This document shows positions 59,806 through 64,000 of a stretch of DNA of 64,000 bases, in pieces (position 1 is the stretch's first letter; each line of letters starts with the position of its first letter). A program made the translations under genes and the position numbers. Source of the stretch: Mesorhizobium sp. B2-3-4 (lineage in GTDB: Bacteria; Pseudomonadota; Alphaproteobacteria; Rhizobiales; Rhizobiaceae). The notes under the pieces are model-generated. The model was not told the DNA's origin, did not search any database, and saw only the letters and a program-made list of their open reading frames with translations. The stretch covers positions 1 to 64,000 of the forward strand of contig NZ_VFVY01000017.1 in NCBI RefSeq assembly GCF_006442315.1. Reading direction: 5' to 3'.

Positions 59806-60114
59806 TCAGCCGGTCTTGGCTTCGGCCAGTCCAAAGCCGCCGACCGGATGCGTTTCCACCTGGAATTCGAAGCCGGCGATAAAGGGCCTCGCCTTGGCGA
59901 TTGCTGCCTGTACCTCGGGCAATTGCAGGGAAGCCTTGTGGCTCTCCTGATCGGTCCATACCTCGGTTACCCAGATCGCGTCGGCGTCAGCCGGATCGGT
60001 GGCGACGATGTAGCTCAGGCAGCCGGGCAGGGCGCCTGTGCTCTCGCGCAGCACGGTCATGACAGCGTCGCGCTGGCCGCGCGCCGCCCGCATCTTGCCG
60101 ATCAGTCCGTACAT
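59806..60114 (-). CDS. Antibiotic biosynthesis monooxygenase (ABM)-domain protein
   Basis: The 102-residue dimeric alpha-beta barrel protein has GALPGCLSYIVATDPADADAIWVTEVWTDQESHKASLQLPEVQAAI, the standard ABM/quinol monooxygenase pattern. Such proteins oxidise quinols or aromatic polyketides without cofactor, or detoxify. It precedes an SDR gene in the opposite reading order (both minus), with 64 bases between. Confidence 0.85.
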   Translation of the reverse strand: MYGLIGKMRAARGQRDAVMTVLRESTGALPGCLSYIVATDPADADAIWVTEVWTDQESHKASLQLPEVQAAIAKARPFIAGFEFQVETHPVGGFGLAEAKTG

Positions 60115-60178
60115 GTCCTCGTCTCCCCCTGGGTTGGCGCGAAAGGAGTGTGTGCGTCCTCAGTATGCCGGTCGCGGC

Positions 60179-60964
60179 TCAAGGCATCAACTGGCCGCCA
60201 TTGACCTCGATCACCTGGCCGGTGATGTAGCCGCTCAACAGGTCCGAGGAGAGGAACAGATAGGCGCCGACGCAGTCCTGCGCCGTGCCGGCCCGCCCTT
60301 GCGGAATGGTGGCGACCATGCCCTTGATCTGCTCCTCGGTCGAATAGCGTTCGTGGAAGGGAGTGAGGATGGTGCCCGGCGCCACGGCGTTGACGCGGAT
60401 GCCGAAGCCGATCAGTTCCTTGGCCATGCCGCGCGTCACGTTGGAGACGAAGGCTTTGGCCGAGCCGTAGAGGCCGGCACCGCCGCCCGCGCCGTTGCGC
60501 GCGGCGATCGACGAGGTGTTGACGATGAAGCCGCCTTGCTTCTTCAGCCACGGCATCGCCTTGCGCGAGGCGGTCAGCACCGAGCGCGCGTTGAGGTCCA
60601 TCACCGCGTCGTAATGCGCCTCGGTTTGTTCGGCGTAGGGGATGCGGCCCAGCATGCCGCCGGCGTTGTTGACCAGCCCGTCGAGGCGGCCGAAATGCCG
60701 CGCGCTATCCTCGACGACACGTTCGACATCGGCGGCGACGGAAAAATCACCTTGCACGAGAAAGAGCTCGCCGCCGCCGTCGCGAATGGTCTGGCCGAGT
60801 TTTTCCGCGGCGTCGCGGCTGGAATTATAGTGCAGCGCCACCTTGCATTTCTGCTCCGCATAGGCGAGCGCGAGCGCCGCGCCGATGCCGGTCGAGGCGC
60901 CGGTGACCAGCACCGCCTTGCCGGCGAGATCGGGGATGACAAGACCAGGGGCTGTCTGTGGCAC
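60179..60964 (-). CDS. SDR-family NAD(P)-dependent oxidoreductase
   Basis: The 261-residue classical SDR has TGASTGIGAAL (20-30), NNAGG, and SIAARNGAGGGAGLYGSAKAFV with the Y-x-x-x-K pair, and ends with the VIEVNGGQLMP motif. It may form a unit with the ABM gene downstream. The substrate is unknown. Confidence 0.88.
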   Translation of the reverse strand: MPQTAPGLVIPDLAGKAVLVTGASTGIGAALALAYAEQKCKVALHYNSSRDAAEKLGQTIRDGGGELFLVQGDFSVAADVERVVEDSARHFGRLDGLVNNAGGMLGRIPYAEQTEAHYDAVMDLNARSVLTASRKAMPWLKKQGGFIVNTSSIAARNGAGGGAGLYGSAKAFVSNVTRGMAKELIGFGIRVNAVAPGTILTPFHERYSTEEQIKGMVATIPQGRAGTAQDCVGAYLFLSSDLLSGYITGQVIEVNGGQLMP

Positions 60965-61034
60965 TGCTGTTCCTCCGGGGATTTTCGCTAGTCTTGGCGG
61001 GCCTTTGCCACCCTTGCATTCATGTCAGTGCCGC

Positions 61035-61469
61035 TCAAGGCCTGAGATAGACATAGCCCTGGCTTTGCAGTTCGGCGAGCTTGACGACGCCGCCCTGGTC
61101 GGCGGCGTGGAAGCCCGCAAGCAAGTCGGCGAGCGTAATATCCATGCCATGCATGGTGTTGCCGCAAGCGTGCGGGTCGAGGCCCTGCTGGACGAGGCCG
61201 GCAAAGCGGCCGGAGATCGCCGCCGATATGCCCTTCGACTTGAAGCTGGCCAGGGCCGGGCCGTGCACGACCAATGCGATATCGACGTTGCCGCCGGTGC
61301 CCTCATAGTGGTTCTTGATGTTGCCGAGCACGAAATTGACCTTGTCGAGATCGCTGAGGTGATAGGCGACTTTCAGTCTGGCGGGCTGGGTCGCCGCCTG
61401 CGTTGCCTTCAGCCCGACCATCGTTCCGGCTCCGGCGAGAACCGCGTGGAACATGTCACGTCGGCGCAT
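61035..61469 (-). CDS. Exported DsrE-family protein
   Basis: The 144-residue protein has a twin-arginine-like leader (MRRRDMFHAVLAGAG) and a DsrE/F-like domain: LKVAYHLSDLDKVNFVLGNIKNHYEGTGGNVDIALVVHGPAL, with a conserved Cys in DPHACGNTMHG. DsrE-like periplasmic proteins often handle reactive sulfur or metals. ATG 61469 is preferred over 61532. It diverges from the next exported-protein gene. Confidence 0.8.
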   Translation of the reverse strand: MRRRDMFHAVLAGAGTMVGLKATQAATQPARLKVAYHLSDLDKVNFVLGNIKNHYEGTGGNVDIALVVHGPALASFKSKGISAAISGRFAGLVQQGLDPHACGNTMHGMDITLADLLAGFHAADQGGVVKLAELQSQGYVYLRP

Positions 61470-61572
61470 GGCATTCCTCCCTGGCTTGCCGGCTCTCCGT
61501 GATTTGCGTGGCCGTGGCCGCAATACTAGCATAAATTGACGTTACGTCCTGTCGATGCGGAGGAGGGATCAC

Positions 61573-62670
61573 ATGGCGTTCAGGGGATGGAAGACGCTCG
61601 CCGGCGCCGGATTTGGCGCGGTGCTGCTGGGCGCCCTTGCCGGTTCGGCGGTTGCCGACGACACGCTCAAGCTCACCGAACTCAGCCCCAACGGCGCGGA
61701 CGCCTGTTTCGGCCGGGTCTATGATGCGGCGCACCTCAAGGCCTATCCGAAGCAAAAGGTGGCGCGCATCTTCTTCTACTACGGCCATGATCCGGTCAGC
61801 AGGCCCAACGAGGAGCCGCCCGCCAACCAGGACACGTCCTACAATGGTTTTCTCACCACCACGGTGCGCGGCGCCAAGAAGCCGGAATGGGCGAGCAGCT
61901 GGTGCAACAAGAGCGATCCGAGCGACCCTTCGAGCGGCATAGGCTGCGGCATGGATTGCGACCGCTCGCTTGCCTCTCTGAAGGTCGACGACAAGGGCAA
62001 GCTTCTGATCTCAGGCCTGTCGCCGGACGTCTATCTGGATCCCGATGCGTCGGAGTCGATGAGCAAGGCGGAGTATGCCAGGCAGCAGCTCGGCAGCGGG
62101 GACGACAATTTCAAGCTCGACCCGATGCCGGCCGACACCTGCAAGGCGGAGTTCGCGCGCATCGATCCGATCGATCCGGCGCTCGGCGACCCGTTGCGCG
62201 TGCGGCTGAAGCCCGACCAGCCGTTCTGCTATGGGCGCGACTATGACGATGCGCATCTGAAGTCGCATCCTAACCAGATGACCCAATCGATCCGCGTTTT
62301 CCGCGGCCCGATCGAGCTCGCATCTTTCGCTGCTGACGGTGACAAGGCGAATTGGCCTGATGGTGCCGACATCGCCGTCTCTGTCACCACGCGGCAGAAG
62401 GGTGCCAGGGTCACGCAGACCTATTCCTGCCAGGGCGAGGCCGACCAGTGGCGCTGCGCGGCGAGCTCGAAGATGAGCGATTTCTCCTGCGACATCACGC
62501 AGAAGGAAATCTTCCTCAAGCGCGGCGCCAACGGCACGATGATGCTTGCCAATCCCAACAGCAGCCTGGCCATCGTCGACCTCTGCTCGAAGGCCGCCCA
62601 CGGCAAGACGAAGTCGGACGACAAGGTCTATCGACTGCAGGCGATGCCGCAATCGGCGTGTGCGCCATGA
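61573..62670 (+). CDS. Exported two-domain protein of unknown function
   Basis: The 365-residue protein has a signal peptide (cleavage near residue 28, AVA) and two related domains. Domain 1 contains CFGRVYDAAHLKAYPKQ (45-61) and ends with MPADTC; domain 2 contains CYGRDYDDAHLKSHPNQ (219-235) and ends with MPQSAC. Each half also carries an FFYYG/RVFRG strand and paired cysteines, so disulfides are likely. I know no named family. Ggaggaggg directly precedes ATG 61573, fixing the start against 61555. Confidence 0.82.
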   Translation: MAFRGWKTLAGAGFGAVLLGALAGSAVADDTLKLTELSPNGADACFGRVYDAAHLKAYPKQKVARIFFYYGHDPVSRPNEEPPANQDTSYNGFLTTTVRGAKKPEWASSWCNKSDPSDPSSGIGCGMDCDRSLASLKVDDKGKLLISGLSPDVYLDPDASESMSKAEYARQQLGSGDDNFKLDPMPADTCKAEFARIDPIDPALGDPLRVRLKPDQPFCYGRDYDDAHLKSHPNQMTQSIRVFRGPIELASFAADGDKANWPDGADIAVSVTTRQKGARVTQTYSCQGEADQWRCAASSKMSDFSCDITQKEIFLKRGANGTMMLANPNSSLAIVDLCSKAAHGKTKSDDKVYRLQAMPQSACAP

Positions 62671-62699
62671 GGTCGGGCTTGTATTTTTTGACCTCAAGG

Positions 62700-62718
62700 G
62701 ATATATCATTGCTATATC
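62700..62718 (+). promoter_or_regulatory. Palindromic operator before the second toxin-antitoxin pair
   Basis: gatata-N7-tatatc is a perfect inverted repeat, with ttgacc 10 bases before it as a possible -35 element. It lies 19 bases before the antitoxin start and is a plausible autorepression site. Confidence 0.6.
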
Positions 62719-62736
62719 TCATTTGAGGATAGCTTG

Positions 62737-62982
62737 ATGGACAAGGCAAAGGTGTTTTGGTCAGGCCGGTCACAAGCTGTGCGTCTGCCCAAGGAGTTTC
62801 GTTTCGAAACGGACGAGGTATCGATCCGCCGCCATGGGCAGACTGTTATCCTGGAGCCGCTGGCCCAGGACTGGGCGTGGCTCGATCAAGTGATCGGACC
62901 GGTTGATGGCGATTTTGTCGAGGCAGCGCTGGAACGTCAGGACGGGCAGGGCAGGCCTGACTTGGACGATGTCTTCAAGTGA
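62737..62982 (+). CDS. Antitoxin of VapB type
   Basis: The 81-residue protein starts MDKAKVFWSGRSQAVRLPKEFRFETDEVSIRRHGQTVILEP, the AbrB/SpoVT-type swapped-hairpin DNA-binding domain of VapB. Its gene overlaps the toxin start. The first possible TTG (62734) lies one codon upstream. It neutralises and autoregulates the toxin gene that follows. Confidence 0.9.
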   Translation: MDKAKVFWSGRSQAVRLPKEFRFETDEVSIRRHGQTVILEPLAQDWAWLDQVIGPVDGDFVEAALERQDGQGRPDLDDVFK

Positions 62983-63365
62983 TTTATCTGCTTGATACCA
63001 ATGCGGTTATCGCCGTCATCAAAGGCGATGCGAGTCTGCTCACGCTTCTGAAACAGCACACGCCGCAGGATTTTGCGCTCTCTGCGATCGTCGTTCATGA
63101 ACTTTACTACGGTGCTGGAAGGAGCCAGAGACGAGCAGAAAATATGGCTCGCATCGACGCCCTGCAGTTCCCGATGCTTGAATTCGATCGGGAGGATGCG
63201 AGGCATGCCGGAGAGATTCGGGCGACGCTAGCGATACGGGGGATGCCAATTGGTCCTTATGATGCGCTGATTGGCGGGCAGGCGCGCGCCAGGAGTCTCA
63301 TTCTGGTGACCCGCAACGTACGGGAATTCGAGCGTATCGGCGGCCTCTCGATCGAAACGTGGTGA
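62979..63365 (+). CDS. PIN-domain toxin, VapC type (second)
   Basis: The 128-residue PIN protein has LLDTNAVIAVIKGD (D6), the Glu in VVHELYYGAG and IGPYDALIGGQARARSLILVTRN with the C-terminal acidic site. Start is GTG 62979, overlapping the antitoxin stop by 4 bases. It is intact in length. It is not a close copy of the PIN gene at 59095. Confidence 0.92.
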   Translation: MIYLLDTNAVIAVIKGDASLLTLLKQHTPQDFALSAIVVHELYYGAGRSQRRAENMARIDALQFPMLEFDREDARHAGEIRATLAIRGMPIGPYDALIGGQARARSLILVTRNVREFERIGGLSIETW

Positions 63366-63371
63366 TCCGTC

Positions 63372-64000
63372 TCAAGCAAACGGCACGGCCGTCGTGCCCT
63401 TGGGCAGCTTTGCCTCATCATCCGGCTCGACATGGATGGTGACGCGCACCGAGGGGATTTCGGCTTTCAGCGCGTCCTCGATGCGGTCGCAGATGACGTG
63501 GCTGGCGCCGACCGACATGTCGGCGTCGACGACCAGATGGAACTCGATGAAGGTGGCGCGGCCGGCGATGCGGGTCTTGAGGTCGTGCACCTCCATGGCG
63601 CCCTTGCAGTTGGCCGAGATGATGTCGCGGATGCGCATGTGCTCTGATGTGTCGACGGCACGGTCCATCAGACCGTTCATCGACGAGCCGATGACGTGCC
63701 AGCCCTGCCACAGGATGTTGAGCGCGACGATGACGGCCAATGCCGGATCGAGGATCTGCCAGCCGGTCAGGATCGCTCCGACGAGGCCGCCGAAGACGCC
63801 GATCGAGGTCACCACGTCGGTCATGATGTGGTTGCCGTCGGCGACCAGCGCCGGGGATTTCTCGGCCCGCCCGGCGCGGATCAGCGTCCAGGCCCAGAAC
63901 GCGTTGATGGCGGTGGCGACGCCGTTGACGGCGAGGCCTTCCCAGGGCTGTTCGAGCGGCGCCGGCACCTGCCAGGAGCGCCAGACCTCACTCAGGATCA
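63372..64000 (-). CDS. Cation diffusion facilitator family transporter, partial (5' end outside window)
   Basis: The C-terminal 209 codons are visible and the frame continues without a start to the window edge (ILSEVWRSWQVPAPLEQPW). Two transmembrane segments and the conserved ADGNHIMTDVVTSIGVFGGLVGA helix, with D and H metal ligands of CDF proteins, are seen. The cytoplasmic dimerisation domain FIEFHLVVDADMSVGASHVICDRIEDALK follows. It exports Zn, Co, Fe or similar ions in exchange for protons. Confidence 0.9.
   Translation of the reverse strand, partial: ILSEVWRSWQVPAPLEQPWEGLAVNGVATAINAFWAWTLIRAGRAEKSPALVADGNHIMTDVVTSIGVFGGLVGAILTGWQILDPALAVIVALNILWQGWHVIGSSMNGLMDRAVDTSEHMRIRDIISANCKGAMEVHDLKTRIAGRATFIEFHLVVDADMSVGASHVICDRIEDALKAEIPSVRVTIHVEPDDEAKLPKGTTAVPFA

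Overview
The window looks like a chromosomal segment of a Mesorhizobium-type alphaproteobacterium (Rhizobiales). Base composition is high-GC. It carries the CtrA/SciP/ChpT cell-cycle set, an EipA (DUF1134) gene, a NolR-like ArsR regulator and two rhizobial intergenic palindromic repeats. Taxonomy is inferred from gene content and protein resemblance, not from a search.

Layout. 1-2.1 kb: the end of a branched-chain amino-acid ABC transporter operon (livF end, small membrane protein, LivK-type binding protein). 2.2-7.4 kb: two sister LysR regulators and a small catabolic-looking operon (VOC protein, two SDRs, flavin reductase-like protein). 7.8-10.1 kb: SGNH hydrolase, NmrA-like SDR and a convergent TetR regulator. 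10.8-21.5 kb: a complete type II secretion system, gspD-O-G on plus facing gspL-M-N-K-E-F-H-I-J on minus, bracketed by two inverted copies of a ~64-bp repeat. 21.5-23.5 kb: a scrambled zone with three truncated REP-associated transposase (RAYT) 5' ends, a duplicated piece of the RHS gene, a frameshifted gspL relic and five copies of a ~24-bp repeat. 23.5-30.4 kb: a secreted SpvB/VCBS/RHS toxin-like gene, split by an in-frame TAG and a frameshift, with a short AT-richer gene 18 bp downstream that is a candidate immunity gene. A tRNA-Met whose 3' end faces this accessory block closes it at 30.9 kb.

31-47.7 kb is core genome: a Gfo/Idh oxidoreductase, mnmA, sciP, fliJ, ctrA, a single-domain response regulator, chpT, eipA, a TrmH-type methyltransferase and housekeeping enzymes. 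CtrA-like TTAA-N7-TTAA boxes lie upstream of sciP, eipA and an uncharacterised membrane-protein gene, and four GANTC sites cluster upstream of ctrA. 47.7-64 kb: an alpha/beta hydrolase, a membrane-anchored winged-helix/TPR protein, leuA with an upstream 38-codon leucine-rich leader peptide, an ATP-grasp plus esterase pair, an MFS exporter with divergent LysR, two toxin-antitoxin pairs of the VapC type, a two-domain exported protein of unknown function, and the 3' part of a cation-efflux gene.

The strongest leads are the RHS toxin/immunity pair next to a full T2SS, the RAYT-driven shuffling beside it, and the leucine leader peptide ahead of leuA.
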